Below are positions 53,517 to 63,032 of a stretch of 64,000 nucleotides of DNA, piece by piece. A program made the translations under genes and the position numbers. The notes under the pieces are model-generated. The model did no database searches. It saw nothing but the letters and a program-made list of their open reading frames with translations, and was not told the origin of the DNA. Origin of the DNA: Donghicola mangrovi (lineage in GTDB: Bacteria; Pseudomonadota; Alphaproteobacteria; Rhodobacterales; Rhodobacteraceae); the NCBI RefSeq assembly GCF_013377535.1, contig NZ_JABCJE010000005.1:124001-188000 (forward strand), given 5' to 3'. How positions within the stretch are numbered: position 1 is the stretch's first letter; each line of letters begins with the position of its first letter.

Positions 53517-54596
53517 ATGAAGCGTCGTCATTTTCTGATCACCGGCGCGGCTGGTGCGGCCATGTCTTTGGCGCGTCCCACATGGGCGATGGCGGGGGCG
53601 CCGGCTTATCTGACAGCGGCCTCCAAGGCCGGGAATTCCACTTGGCTGGTCGGTCTGACCGAGGCGGGCGATGTGGTGTTCGAACTGCCGATCCCGTCCC
53701 GTGGCCATGCCGCCGCCGCACATCCCTACCGCGCCGAGGCTGTGGCCTTTGCCCGCCGTCCGGGCCGCTTTGCGGTGGTGCTGGACTGCGCCACGGGCAA
53801 GGAAATCGCGCGCCTCGACAGCCCCGAGGGGCGGCATTTCTACGGGCATGGCGCGTTCACCGCTGACGGCAAACTCCTGCTGACCACGGAAAACGCCTAC
53901 GAGATTCCGGCGGGCAAGCTGGGGGTCTGGGACGCCGAGGACGGCTACAAGCGGATCGGCGAGATTTCGTCGGGCGGCATCGGCCCGCACGAGATGATCC
54001 GCCTGAACGATGGCGGTTTTGCTGTGGCAAATGGCGGGATGCAGACCCACCCCGACTACGAGCGCGCGGTGCTGAACATCCCCACCATGCAGCCGAACCT
54101 GACCTATCTGGACGCCGCGGGCGAGATCATTGATCAGGTCGAGCCCCCTACGGACATGCGCCTGAACTCGATCCGTCACATCGCGGCCGATGCCTCGGGG
54201 CGGGTGGTGATTGCGCTGCAATGGCAGGGCAACCCCTTGGCCCCCGTGCCGCTGATGGCCAGCCACCGTCGGGGCGAAGAGCTGACGTTCTTTAACCACC
54301 CCGAGACCGCCAAGCTGAAGCAATACGCGGGCAGCATCGCCATTTCCGCCGACGGGTCCGAGATTGCCATGACCGGCCCCAAAGGCGGCCATGTGCTGTT
54401 CTTTGACGGGGTGACCGGCGCACCGATCAACGGCCGCGCCTTGCCCGAGGCCAGCGGCGTTGCGCAATTCGGGGACCGTTTCGCGATCACCCTCGCGGGC
54501 GGTCTGCTAGAGGGCGGTGCCGACGGCGGCAACATGGTCGAGATTGGCGGCGGCTACAGTTGGGACAACCATCTGGTGTCCATCCGTCAGGGCTAA
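53517..54596 (+). CDS. Tat-exported DUF1513 protein (COG3490)
   Basis: 359 residues. Twin-arginine signal (MKRRHFLITGAAGAAMSLA; RRHFL core), implying folded, cofactor-loaded export. The mature part reads as a beta-propeller with repeated GxxAVA/DG blades (YGHGAFTADGKLL, GIGPHEMIRLNDGG, SIRHIAADASGRV). Starts one base after the second imelysin stop. Last gene of the quartet; function unknown. A Tat substrate beside a di-heme enzyme and imelysins suggests a metal cofactor. Confidence 0.88.
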   Translation: MKRRHFLITGAAGAAMSLARPTWAMAGAPAYLTAASKAGNSTWLVGLTEAGDVVFELPIPSRGHAAAAHPYRAEAVAFARRPGRFAVVLDCATGKEIARLDSPEGRHFYGHGAFTADGKLLLTTENAYEIPAGKLGVWDAEDGYKRIGEISSGGIGPHEMIRLNDGGFAVANGGMQTHPDYERAVLNIPTMQPNLTYLDAAGEIIDQVEPPTDMRLNSIRHIAADASGRVVIALQWQGNPLAPVPLMASHRRGEELTFFNHPETAKLKQYAGSIAISADGSEIAMTGPKGGHVLFFDGVTGAPINGRALPEASGVAQFGDRFAITLAGGLLEGGADGGNMVEIGGGYSWDNHLVSIRQG

Positions 54597-54600
54597 AGCA

Positions 54601-54622
54601 AAAGGGCGCCGCGGCGCCCTTT
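54601..54622. terminator. bidirectional terminator between DUF1513 gene and truA
   Basis: AAAGGGCGCC-GC-GGCGCCCTTT is a perfect 22-nt palindrome between convergent stops, with TTTTG on the minus side. Confidence 0.88.
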
Positions 54623-54623
54623 G

Positions 54624-55391
54624 TCATACAAACGGATTGTCGGGATAGCCGACCTTGGACAAGTACAATCCCTGCGGCGGGCTAACCGGACCGCAAGCGG
54701 CGCGGTCGCAGGCCTCCAGGGCGGTTTTCACGTCGATGGGGTCCCACGAGCCTGCGCCGACCCGCTCTAACGTGCCAACAAAGCTGCGGACCTGATTGTG
54801 CAGGAAACTGCGCGCGGCCAGATGGAAGCGGAACTCGGTCCCGCTCTCGGTTTCGATCTGTTCGATGTCCAGCTTGTCCAGCGTCTTGACCGGCGACAGG
54901 GCCTGACAGATCGAGGCGCGGAAGGTCGTGAAATCGTGCAGACCCAGCAGGTGCTTGGCGGCCTGTTGCATGGGCTCCAGCTCTAGCGGGTGGTTCACTT
55001 GCCAGACAAAGCCGCGCAGGTGGGTCGCAGGCGCGCGGCGGTTCAGCAGGCGGAAGATATACTGACGTTCCACAGCCGAGAACCGCGCGTGCCAGTCGTC
55101 CGCCACCAAACGGCAGTCGCGGATCGATACGGGCAGGGGCTTCAGATGGTGGTTCAGCGCCTCGGACAGGCGGAACGGGTCCCAATCCTTGTCCATGTCG
55201 CAATGGGCGACCTGACCATAGGCGTGAACGCCCGCGTCGGTGCGGCCAGCGGCGGCAATGGTGTGGTCACGCTTTTCCAGACGCGCAAGCGCGGCTTCGA
55301 TCGCCCCTTGGACCGAGGGCTGGTCGGCCTGCCTCTGCCATCCGGCAAAGGGGGCTCCGTCATATTCCACAAGCAAAGCATATCTGGGCAT
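54624..55391 (-). CDS. truA: tRNA pseudouridine synthase A
   Basis: Forms pseudouridine at positions 38-40 of tRNA anticodon stems. 255 residues, normal length. Catalytic aspartate Asp52 in [15 protein letters not shown]-terminal [18 protein letters not shown] fixes the start at 55391, 66 bp inside a longer open frame. Monocistronic, divergent from ycjX. Confidence 0.96.
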   Translation of the reverse strand: MPRYALLVEYDGAPFAGWQRQADQPSVQGAIEAALARLEKRDHTIAAAGRTDAGVHAYGQVAHCDMDKDWDPFRLSEALNHHLKPLPVSIRDCRLVADDWHARFSAVERQYIFRLLNRRAPATHLRGFVWQVNHPLELEPMQQAAKHLLGLHDFTTFRASICQALSPVKTLDKLDIEQIETESGTEFRFHLAARSFLHNQVRSFVGTLERVGAGSWDPIDVKTALEACDRAACGPVSPPQGLYLSKVGYPDNPFV

Positions 55392-55513
55392 GACCCGCGA
55401 TTTAGCCCCCGAAAGCGGCCAGAGCAAGCAACCTTCGCATTCCCCAATTCCAGCCACTGGTTTTACGGGGAGGCGATGCTTAGGTTGAGCGGTGAAGAAG
55501 GAGGCGGCTAGAT

Positions 55514-56917
55514 TTGGTTATCGGTCGGATTGCAGACGAACTGACGCGCGGCGTCGAAGGCATTACAGGCAGCATCAACGAAGCACTGTTTGAACCCGTG
55601 ATCCGGCTTGGGGTGACGGGGCTGGCGCGTGCGGGCAAAACGGTGTTCATCACCTCGCTCGTGGCGAATATGCTGGACCGTGGTCGCATGGCCCACCTGA
55701 CCGCCGCCGCAGAGGGGCGCATTCTGGCGGCCTTCCTTCAGCCGCAGCCTGACGTGACCGTGCCGCGGTTCGACTATGAAAACCACTTGGCCGACCTGAC
55801 CTGCGCCCATCCCCATTGGCCTGACAGCACACGCGCGGTCAGCGAGTTACGCCTGTCCCTGCGTATCCGGCCCAACGGGCTGATCGGCGGGCTGTCTGGC
55901 CCGCGCACGGTGCATCTGGATATCGTCGACTACCCCGGTGAGTGGCTGCTGGACTTGGGCCTCTTGGACCAGAGCTATGCCGATTGGTCGGCCAGCGTTT
56001 TGCGCCGTCTGGAGACGCGGGCATTGGGGGCGCCCTATGTGGATATGGCGCGTGGGACCGATGGCACCGCGCCCTTGGACGAAGTGGTTGCGCAGACCCT
56101 TGCGCGGACGTTCACCGCGTATCTTCATGCGGCGCGGGCGGACGGGTTCTCCGATTGCACGCCGGGTCGGTTCCTGTTGCCCGGTGATCTGGCCGGATCG
56201 CCCGTGCTGACCTTTGCGCCGCTGTTGAAGCCCGAGAACGCCCCCCGCCGCAGCCTGTGGCGCGAGATGGAAACACGGTTCGAGGCCTACAAGGCCCGCG
56301 TCGTCAAACCCTTTTTCAAGGAACATTTCGCGCGGATCGACCGGCAGGTTGTGCTGGTGGATGTGCTTGGCGCCCTGCATCGGGGCCCCGAGGCCATTCA
56401 GGACATGCGCGATACAATGCAGGGTATTCTGGGGTCGTTCCGCCCCGGTCGAAACGATTTCCTGACCCAACTGCTGCGTGGCAAGCGGGTCGAGAAGATC
56501 CTCTTTGCCGCGACCAAGGCTGACCATCTGCACCACAGCCAGCACCTGCGTCTGACCGCGATCATCGAGGAACTGACCCGTGATGCCCGCGAACGCGCCC
56601 GCTTTGCCGGCGCCGAAACCGCTGCGATGTCGATTGCCGCCTTGCGCGCCACGACCGAAGAATCCCGCCAGCACAACGGCCAGTCCTTGGACGTGGTGCG
56701 CGGCAAATTATTGGAAGACGGGCGAATGGCCGCCCTCTATCCCGGCGAGCTGCCTGCCGATCCCCGTGTATTGCTAGGGGGAGAGGGTGGCTGGCTGGAA
56801 GGTGATTTTGAAGCCATGCGCTTTGCCCCGGCTCCGCTGACCCTGCGGCCGGGGGACGGTCCGCCCCATATTCGTCTGGACCGTGCAGCGCAATTTCTGT
56901 TCGGGGATCGTTTATGA
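55514..56917 (+). CDS. ycjX: YcjX family GTPase-like protein
   Basis: 467 residues, predicted P-loop NTPase of the DUF463/YcjX family. P-loop GLARAGKT at 36-43; [16 protein letters not shown] is the G3-like segment and ATKADHL the TKxD motif. YcjX binds GTP in related bacteria and is linked to envelope stress. TTG start at 55514 with AAGGAGG 9 nt upstream; no ATG is available. ATGA overlap with the downstream acetyltransferase. Confidence 0.88.
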   Translation: MVIGRIADELTRGVEGITGSINEALFEPVIRLGVTGLARAGKTVFITSLVANMLDRGRMAHLTAAAEGRILAAFLQPQPDVTVPRFDYENHLADLTCAHPHWPDSTRAVSELRLSLRIRPNGLIGGLSGPRTVHLDIVDYPGEWLLDLGLLDQSYADWSASVLRRLETRALGAPYVDMARGTDGTAPLDEVVAQTLARTFTAYLHAARADGFSDCTPGRFLLPGDLAGSPVLTFAPLLKPENAPRRSLWREMETRFEAYKARVVKPFFKEHFARIDRQVVLVDVLGALHRGPEAIQDMRDTMQGILGSFRPGRNDFLTQLLRGKRVEKILFAATKADHLHHSQHLRLTAIIEELTRDARERARFAGAETAAMSIAALRATTEESRQHNGQSLDVVRGKLLEDGRMAALYPGELPADPRVLLGGEGGWLEGDFEAMRFAPAPLTLRPGDGPPHIRLDRAAQFLFGDRL

Positions 56918-57357
56918 ATTTCTACCTACGTCCGGCCCATGACCTTGATGCGGGGAAGATGGGGGCGATGTTGTCTGATTTCGTGGATCAGACCGCGTGG
57001 CTTCCCAAAGTCCGCTCCAGCGCCGAGGACATCATGTACTGCGCCACAATGATCGAGCGCGGCTGGGTCACCGTTGCCATGGGCGAGCGCCCGATGGGCT
57101 TTGTCGCGCTGGCGGATAACGAGATTTTGGCCCTCTACGTGGCGCCCGATGCGCGGCGCAAGGGGGTGGGGCGGCAGTTGATGCAGTTCGCCAAAGAGCG
57201 ATCGGAAACCCTTCGCCTTTGGACCTATCAGGCCAACACCATTGCGCGGGCGTTCTATCGCCTGTCCGGTTTCCGCGAGGTTGGTCGCACTCAAGGGCAG
57301 TACAACGACGAAGGTCTGCCCGACATCGAATACCTGTGGGAAAGGCACGCCGAATGA
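56914..57357 (+). CDS. GNAT acetyltransferase between ycjX and ycjF
   Basis: 147 residues with the acetyl-CoA loop VAPDARRKGVGRQLMQ and the ANTIARAFYRLSGF motif. Typical of RimI-like or small-molecule N-acetyltransferases. It overlaps both neighbours by ATGA, so all three proteins are translationally coupled. Substrate unknown; an envelope or protein target is only suggested by the setting. Confidence 0.85.
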   Translation: MNFYLRPAHDLDAGKMGAMLSDFVDQTAWLPKVRSSAEDIMYCATMIERGWVTVAMGERPMGFVALADNEILALYVAPDARRKGVGRQLMQFAKERSETLRLWTYQANTIARAFYRLSGFREVGRTQGQYNDEGLPDIEYLWERHAE

Positions 57358-58358
57358 GCAAAGGACCCGTCCTGTTCGATCTGGATACCCCGACCAGCCC
57401 CGAGGCCGAAATGCCCAACCCCGCGCAGGCCGAGCCTGTCCCCGAGGTTGGCCCCGAATTGCCCGAAGGCCGCGCGATGCAGACTGTGGCCGCGCTGGCC
57501 GCGCGCAAGACCTCGGCCTTGGCAAAGTGGTTCTGGGGGCTTCTGGCCTCGGTGATCGGGTCGATGATCTCGGTCGCGGCGTGGAATTTCGTGACGGGGC
57601 TGATCGCGCAGAATGCCATTCTGGGGATGATCGTGACGGCGTTGATCGCGGGGTTCCTGCTGGTCTGTGCCTTGATTGTGCTGCGCGAACTGGGGGCGAT
57701 GGCCCGCCTGTCGCGCATGGACAAGATCCAGCATCAGGCCCGCACCGCGATCGAGGCGGGCGATCTGCCCGCCGCCCGCACTGTCGTCAAAGATGTGCTG
57801 CGTCTTTACTCGGGGCGCGAGGATTTGCGCTGGGGCCGTGACCGCATGGCCGAGCGGATGCACGACGCGGTGGATGCGGCGGACGTTCTGGCCTTGGCCG
57901 AGCGAGAGCTCTTGTCCCATCTGGACGCCGCCGCCGTCCGCGAGGTCGAGGCCGCCGCAAGGCAGGTCGCGACCGTGACCGCGATGGTGCCCTTGGCGCT
58001 GGCGGATGTGGTGGCCGCGATGACCTCGAACCTGCGAATGATGCGCCGCGTGGCCGAGATTTACGGCGGGCGCGGAGGCTTTCTGGGCAGTTGGCGGTTG
58101 GCCCGCGCGGTGATGACCCATCTGGTGGCGACCGGCGCGGTGGCCGTGGGCGACGACATGATTGAGCCGCTGATTGGCGGGGGCCTCTTGGGCAAACTGT
58201 CCCGCCGCTTTGGCGAGGGACTGGTGAACGGCGCGCTGACCGCCCGAGTCGGCATCGCCGCGATGGAGGTCTGCCGCCCCCTGCCGTTCGTGGCGGAAAA
58301 GCGCCCCTCGGCGCGGGGTGTGGTCCAGCGGGCCTTGGCTGGATTTTTCAAGAAATAA
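57354..58358 (+). CDS. ycjF: YcjF/UPF0283 family membrane protein
   Basis: 334 residues (TIGR01620-type). Acidic, proline-rich N-terminus (1-40), two transmembrane helices (about 60-82 and 92-114), then a soluble helical domain (about 125-334) with LRLYSGREDLRWGRDRM. Partner of YcjX; function unknown. ATGA overlap with the GNAT gene. Followed by an A+T-rich stretch and a possible separate RNA unit rather than an immediate terminator. Confidence 0.86.
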   Translation: MSKGPVLFDLDTPTSPEAEMPNPAQAEPVPEVGPELPEGRAMQTVAALAARKTSALAKWFWGLLASVIGSMISVAAWNFVTGLIAQNAILGMIVTALIAGFLLVCALIVLRELGAMARLSRMDKIQHQARTAIEAGDLPAARTVVKDVLRLYSGREDLRWGRDRMAERMHDAVDAADVLALAERELLSHLDAAAVREVEAAARQVATVTAMVPLALADVVAAMTSNLRMMRRVAEIYGGRGGFLGSWRLARAVMTHLVATGAVAVGDDMIEPLIGGGLLGKLSRRFGEGLVNGALTARVGIAAMEVCRPLPFVAEKRPSARGVVQRALAGFFKK

Positions 58359-58458
58359 AGGTGGTTGGGGCGTTTCGAGAAATCCGATAAAATCTATCAA
58401 GTATATGATTTTAAAGGTTTTTCTTGACGCCCCTGCCGCTGGGCTGTAGCAATCCCCT

Positions 58459-58623
58459 AAGGATGCGCAGTCAGCCCTTTGCCAGCACCGCGCCGCCAGA
58501 TATCGCTTGCCACTCACGTTCAGCTCGCCCGCAACGCAGCCCTCTACCGACAGCCCCGTTGCCAGCCCGCCAAACGCAGGTCGCCCCGCCATATCCAGCC
58601 AGCACCCCCTTTGGGTGCTTTTT
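58459..58623 (+). ncRNA. candidate small RNA downstream of ycjF
   Basis: An A+T-rich block (58378-58423) leads into TTGACG (58424-58429), 17 bp, and the weak -10 TAGCAA (58447-58452). About 165 nt later AGCACCC/GGGTGCT (58601-58607, 58613-58619) plus TTTTT forms a clear plus-strand terminator. The transcript would be C-rich with repeated TTGCCAGC and CAGCCC blocks and a GCAACG/CGTTGC stem. It may instead be a long ycjF 3'-UTR. On the minus strand an unsupported frame exists (start 58592). Confidence 0.45.
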
Positions 58624-58635
58624 CATTCCAAGGGA

Positions 58636-59034
58636 TCAGAACAGCTTGGGCACTGCGTTTTTGTCGGCATCGCGATCCTCGACCCCGATGCGCATTCCGC
58701 GGCCGATGCGGTGGGCGATGGCGGACCAGCCCTCGGCAAGTTCGGGGGCCAGCTCGGCCTTGAGTACCTGATCGAACAGGGCCAGCCAGTCGGTAAACAG
58801 GGGCGCTTTGACCTCGGGGGTCATCAGGTGGGTCCGCATGGGAAAGCCGTGATAGTTCCGTTCCTGCAGCAGCACATTGCGCCAGAAACGGCTGATCTTG
58901 TCCTCGTGGGCGGGCCATGCCTCTGGCGCGATACGGCCGTTGAACACGGGCCCCAGATCGGGATGCACCCGCACCCGCGCGTAAAAGGCGGCGACCACGC
59001 GGTCGATATCGGGGCCGGTAATGGGCTGGGTCAT
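58636..59034 (-). CDS. group III truncated hemoglobin
   Basis: 132 residues, 2/2 globin. Group III features: long N-terminus with FYARVRVHPDLGPVF, the distal region around DKISRFWRNVLLQ, and GFPMRTH preceding the proximal helix. Binds heme and O2 or NO; role in Rhodobacterales is not settled. ATG at 59034 with AAAGAGG upstream. The terminator at 58601 belongs to the opposite strand. Confidence 0.9.
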   Translation of the reverse strand: MTQPITGPDIDRVVAAFYARVRVHPDLGPVFNGRIAPEAWPAHEDKISRFWRNVLLQERNYHGFPMRTHLMTPEVKAPLFTDWLALFDQVLKAELAPELAEGWSAIAHRIGRGMRIGVEDRDADKNAVPKLF

Positions 59035-59283
59035 GGGAAACCTCTTTCACTCTATCCCCTTCAGCTAGGCGCTGGGGCAGGGGGTCGCAACAGGACAGAG
59101 CATCGCAGCGCTTTACGCCCCCTATTGCGCGCCGTATAAGGCGCCCATGACACGCATGATGGCGATCATTATTCGAATTACATGCCCGGCGCTCTGATCC
59201 AGACGAGCCGCCGGGACAAGGCGTATGGGATGCCCGCGCCGACCTTTTTCCGATATTGAGAACAAGACCGAAGGACGCCACCC

Positions 59284-62187
59284 ATGTGCGCCGAAACCCC
59301 CGAATACAAAGACACCCTGTTCCTGCCCCAGACCGAATTCCCGATGCGCGCTGGCCTGCCCAAGCGCGAACCCGAATGGCTGGCCCGCTGGGAAAAGATC
59401 GGCATCTACCAGAAACTGCGTGACAAGGCCGAGGGCCGCGAACCCTTTATCCTTCACGACGGTCCTCCGTATGCGAACGGCAACCTGCACATCGGCCACG
59501 CGCTGAACAAGATCCTCAAGGACTTCATCGTGCGCAGCCAGCAGATGCTGGGCCGCGAGGCGCGCTATATCCCCGGTTGGGACTGCCACGGTCTGCCGAT
59601 CGAATGGAAGATCGAGGAACAGTATCGCAACAAGGGCAAGAACAAGGACGAAGTTCCTGTCATCGACTTCCGTCAGGAATGCCGCAAATTCGCCGAGGGC
59701 TGGATCGACGTCCAGCGCGCTGAATTCAAGCGCCTTGGCATCACCGGCACCTGGGACAAGCCCTACCTGACCATGGACTTCCACGCCGAACGCGTGATCG
59801 CCGAAGAATTCCAGAAGTTCCTGATGACTGGCACCCTGTATCAGGGCTCCAAGCCCGTGATGTGGTCGCCCGTGGAAAAGACCGCGCTGGCCGAGGCCGA
59901 GGTCGAGTACCACGATCACCAGAGCCATACGATCTGGGTACCGTTCCGCTTCCAGAATGCTGGCGGCGATCTGGAAACCGCGCGCGTCGTGATCTGGACC
60001 ACCACTCCCTGGACCATCCCCTCGAACAAGGCGGTCGCTTACGGCAAGGGCATCGAATACGGCCTGTATCGCGTGGACGCGACCCAAGAGGAAAGCTGGA
60101 CCAACCCCGGCGATCTGTACATCTTCGCGAACACTCTGGCCGCTGACGCGCTGGAGAAATCCCGCGTGACCGAATTCACCAAGGTCCGTGACATCGCCAC
60201 CACCGAGTTCGAAGGTCTGATCTGCGCCCACCCGTTCAACGGTCTGGACGGCGCGGATGGCTTCTGGGACTACGACGTGCCCATGGTCGACGGTGATCAC
60301 GTGACCGACGACGCGGGTACCGGCTTTGTGCACACCGCCCCCAGCCACGGTCAGGAAGACTATGAGGTCTTCGTGGCCCGCAACTGGATGGACCGCATGA
60401 CCTACAACGTGGGCGAGGAATCGGAATTCCTGGACCACGTGCCGTTCTTTGCGGGCCTGCAAGTGTTCGACCGCAAGGGCAAAGAGGGCAAGGCCAACAC
60501 CACCGTCATCGCCAAACTGGTCGAAGCGGGCGGCATCATCGCCCGTGGCCGCGTCAAGCACAGCTACCCTCATTCGTGGCGCTCCAAAGCGCCGGTCATC
60601 TACCGCAACACGCCCCAGTGGTTCGCCGCCATCGACCGCGAGGTCGGCGACGGTCAGGACACCTATGGCAAAACCATCCGCGAACGCGCCCTGACCAGCA
60701 TCGACCAGCTGGTGAAATGGACCCCGCAAACCGGCCGCAACCGTCTGTATTCCATGATCGAAGCGCGTCCCGACTGGGTTCTGTCCCGCCAGCGCGCTTG
60801 GGGCGTTCCGCTGACCTGCTTTACCAAAGTGGGCGCGAAACCGCAGGACGAAGACTTCCTGCTCCGCAACGAAGAGGTCAACGCCCGCATCAACGAAGCG
60901 TTCGAGGCCGAAGGCGCAGATGCATGGTACAAGGACGGCGCCAAAGAGCGTTTCCTGTCGGGCATCGTGAACCCCGAGGACTACGATCAGGTGTTCGACA
61001 TCCTCGACGTGTGGTTCGACTCCGGTTCGACCCACGCCTTCGTGCTGCGTGACCGTCCCGATGGGGCGGCCGATGGCATCGCCGACCTCTACCTCGAGGG
61101 CACCGACCAACACCGCGGCTGGTTCCACAGCTCGATGTTGCAGGCTTGCGGCACCAAGGGCCGTGCCCCCTATCGCGGCGTGCTGACCCACGGCTTCACG
61201 CTGGACGAGAAGGGCAACAAGATGTCCAAGTCGCTCGGCAACACCGTGTCGCCCGAGGATGTGACCAAACAATACGGCGCAGACATCCTGCGTCTGTGGG
61301 TGGCCCAGTCCGACTATACCGCCGACCTGCGCATCGGGCCGGAGATCCTCAAGGGCGTCGCCGACAGCTACCGCCGTCTGCGCAACACCATGCGCTACTT
61401 GCTGGCTAGCCTCGACGGTTTCACCGAAGCCGAACGTCTGGACGTGGCCGAGATGCCCGAGCTGGAGCGTTGGGTCCTGCACCGTCTGGCCGAGCTGGAT
61501 CACAAAGTCCGCACCGGCTACAACGCCTATGACTTCCAGGGCGTGTTCCAGCAGCTGTTCAACTTCTGCACCGTGGAACTGTCGTCGTTTTACTTCGACA
61601 TCCGCAAGGACGCGCTTTACTGCGACGGTGCCGACAGCCTGCGCCGCCGCGCGGCCCGCACGGTTCTGGACATCCTGTTCCACCGCCTGACCACCTGGCT
61701 GGCGCCGATCCTGACCTTTACCATGGAAGAGGTCTGGCTCGAACGCTTCCCCGGCGAGGAAAGCTCGATCCATCTGGTCGATATCCCCGCCACCCCCGCC
61801 GACTGGCTGGACGAACCCTTGGCCGCCAAATGGGCCAACGTCCGCAAAGTCCGCCGCGTGGTCACCGCCGCCCTCGAAGTGCAGCGCACCGAAAAGGTTA
61901 TCGGCGCCTCGCTCGAAGCGGCCCCTGTGGTTCACGTCGAAGACGCAGACACCCTCGCGGCTCTGAAAACCGTCACGTTCGAGGATATCTGCATCACCTC
62001 GGGCATCCTGCTGACCGCCGATCCGGCCCCTGCCGAAGCCTTCCGTCTGCCCGATCAGGCCGGCGTTGGCGTCGTCTTCGAAAAGGCCGACGGTGAGAAA
62101 TGCCAGCGCTGCTGGAAAATCCTGCCGGACGTGGGTACCCACGCCCACGCAGCGACCTGCAAACGCTGCAACGCAGTCCTCGGCTAA
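59284..62187 (+). CDS. ileS: isoleucine-tRNA ligase
   Basis: Charges tRNA-Ile and edits valine. 967 residues. HIGH at 69-72 and KMSKS at 646-650 mark the class I core; the CP1 editing domain lies between (about 200-410). The C-terminal zinc site CQRCW...CKRC is present, as in bacterial IleS. GAAGGACG precedes the ATG. A 249-bp spacer separates it from the globin gene; no T-box is expected in alphaproteobacteria and none is seen. Confidence 0.98.
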   Translation: MCAETPEYKDTLFLPQTEFPMRAGLPKREPEWLARWEKIGIYQKLRDKAEGREPFILHDGPPYANGNLHIGHALNKILKDFIVRSQQMLGREARYIPGWDCHGLPIEWKIEEQYRNKGKNKDEVPVIDFRQECRKFAEGWIDVQRAEFKRLGITGTWDKPYLTMDFHAERVIAEEFQKFLMTGTLYQGSKPVMWSPVEKTALAEAEVEYHDHQSHTIWVPFRFQNAGGDLETARVVIWTTTPWTIPSNKAVAYGKGIEYGLYRVDATQEESWTNPGDLYIFANTLAADALEKSRVTEFTKVRDIATTEFEGLICAHPFNGLDGADGFWDYDVPMVDGDHVTDDAGTGFVHTAPSHGQEDYEVFVARNWMDRMTYNVGEESEFLDHVPFFAGLQVFDRKGKEGKANTTVIAKLVEAGGIIARGRVKHSYPHSWRSKAPVIYRNTPQWFAAIDREVGDGQDTYGKTIRERALTSIDQLVKWTPQTGRNRLYSMIEARPDWVLSRQRAWGVPLTCFTKVGAKPQDEDFLLRNEEVNARINEAFEAEGADAWYKDGAKERFLSGIVNPEDYDQVFDILDVWFDSGSTHAFVLRDRPDGAADGIADLYLEGTDQHRGWFHSSMLQACGTKGRAPYRGVLTHGFTLDEKGNKMSKSLGNTVSPEDVTKQYGADILRLWVAQSDYTADLRIGPEILKGVADSYRRLRNTMRYLLASLDGFTEAERLDVAEMPELERWVLHRLAELDHKVRTGYNAYDFQGVFQQLFNFCTVELSSFYFDIRKDALYCDGADSLRRRAARTVLDILFHRLTTWLAPILTFTMEEVWLERFPGEESSIHLVDIPATPADWLDEPLAAKWANVRKVRRVVTAALEVQRTEKVIGASLEAAPVVHVEDADTLAALKTVTFEDICITSGILLTADPAPAEAFRLPDQAGVGVVFEKADGEKCQRCWKILPDVGTHAHAATCKRCNAVLG

Positions 62188-62193
62188 AACAAA

Positions 62194-62219
62194 AAGGGGC
62201 GCCCGAAACGGCGCCCCTT
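62194..62219 (+). terminator. terminator of ileS
   Basis: AAGGGGCGCC and GGCGCCCCTT form a perfect 10-bp stem with loop CGAAAC, 7 nt after the stop; only a weak CTGCGTCTTC tract follows. Confidence 0.75.
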
Positions 62220-62224
62220 CTGCG

Positions 62225-62245
62225 TCTTCTTGGGAAAAATACTCC
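62225..62245 (-). repeat. 3'-end element, single copy (locus F)
   Basis: Minus strand from 62245: GGAGTATTTTTCCCAAGAAG. It follows the pcs hairpins and lies 38 bp past the ileS stop in the convergent spacer. Confidence 0.65.
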
Positions 62246-62255
62246 GGGGGTGAAT

Positions 62256-62287
62256 GGGCCGTCAGGCCCAGAGGGGGCAGCGCCCCC
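62256..62287 (-). terminator. twin hairpins downstream of pcs
   Basis: GGGCC-GTCA-GGCCC (62256-62269) and GGGGGC-AGC-GCCCCC (62273-62287) are adjacent small hairpins just past the pcs stop, then CACCCCCGGAGTATTTTT on the minus strand. Confidence 0.5.
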
Positions 62288-62295
62288 ACACGCCC

Positions 62296-62994
62296 CTAGA
62301 CAGACTTCCGCGCCGGAATGATCTGCTGAACGATCCCGACCAGCACCAGATAGATCGAGGTCGCCCCCAGCACCCAACCGGCCCAGCTGGCGGGATGGAA
62401 ATCGACCCACGCCGCCCATGCCGCCGAAATCGTCCAGACAAAAGCAATCGGCAGCGACAGCGACCGCCACCGTTTCGTCCGCACAGGGTGGATAAACCGC
62501 AAGGGCAGGAACATCGCGACCGCCAGCACCACGACCAGCGTCACGATGAACTCGGGGCTGGGCTTCAGAGCGAACAGGGGCAGCACGGCCATGTTCCAGC
62601 AGCCGGGGAAGCCGCGAAAACTCTTGTCCTCGGTCTTCATCCGCGTGTCCGCGAAATAGAGCGCGCTGGTAAAGGTGATGACCAGAATGGCCAGCCAGCC
62701 GGTCCAACCGGGCAAGAGCCCCGACTTGAACAGCGCATAGGCCGGAATGAACACATAGGTCAGATAGTCGATGATCAGGTCCATCAGCGCCCCGTCCAAC
62801 TCGGGGGCATTGGTGCTTACATCGTATTTGCGGGCCAAGGGGCCATCGACCCCGTCCACGGCAAAGGCAACGCAAAGCCACAGCACCATCAGCGACCAGT
62901 TCTGGTCGACGGCAGCAAGCATGGCCAGCATCGCAATGCAGGCACCGGTGGCGGTCAGAAGATGGACTAGGAAGGCGGCGGTTCTGATTTTCAT
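62296..62994 (-). CDS. pcs: phosphatidylcholine synthase
   Basis: Inner-membrane CDP-alcohol phosphatidyltransferase joining choline to CDP-diacylglycerol. 232 residues with about eight hydrophobic segments. The motif DGPLAR followed after eleven residues by DGALMDLIID fits the Pcs version of the family signature. Start at 62994 (MKIRTAAFLVHLLTATGA) agrees with homologs; further ATGs up to 63021 are in frame. Choline uptake would be needed, not seen here. Marks an alphaproteobacterial PC-containing membrane. Confidence 0.9.
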   Translation of the reverse strand: MKIRTAAFLVHLLTATGACIAMLAMLAAVDQNWSLMVLWLCVAFAVDGVDGPLARKYDVSTNAPELDGALMDLIIDYLTYVFIPAYALFKSGLLPGWTGWLAILVITFTSALYFADTRMKTEDKSFRGFPGCWNMAVLPLFALKPSPEFIVTLVVVLAVAMFLPLRFIHPVRTKRWRSLSLPIAFVWTISAAWAAWVDFHPASWAGWVLGATSIYLVLVGIVQQIIPARKSV

Positions 62995-63032
62995 TGTGCT
63001 TTCATGATGCATTGCGGCCAAGTCCGCAACTC

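Noticed and set aside
57291-58592. 433-residue minus-strand frame starting in the ycjF/globin spacer
   Set aside because: Mostly antisense to ycjF; no ribosome site at 58592. The first 60 codons have moderate coding bias, so it is mentioned with the small RNA call, but not accepted.
59035-59283. T-box or other riboswitch before ileS
   Set aside because: No conserved T-box sequence or convincing long-range structure, and the class is not expected in alphaproteobacteria.
59122-62289. 1055-residue open frame on the minus strand opposite ileS
   Set aside because: Shadow of ileS; long antisense frames are expected in high-G+C DNA with GC-rich third positions. No ribosome site and no family pattern.
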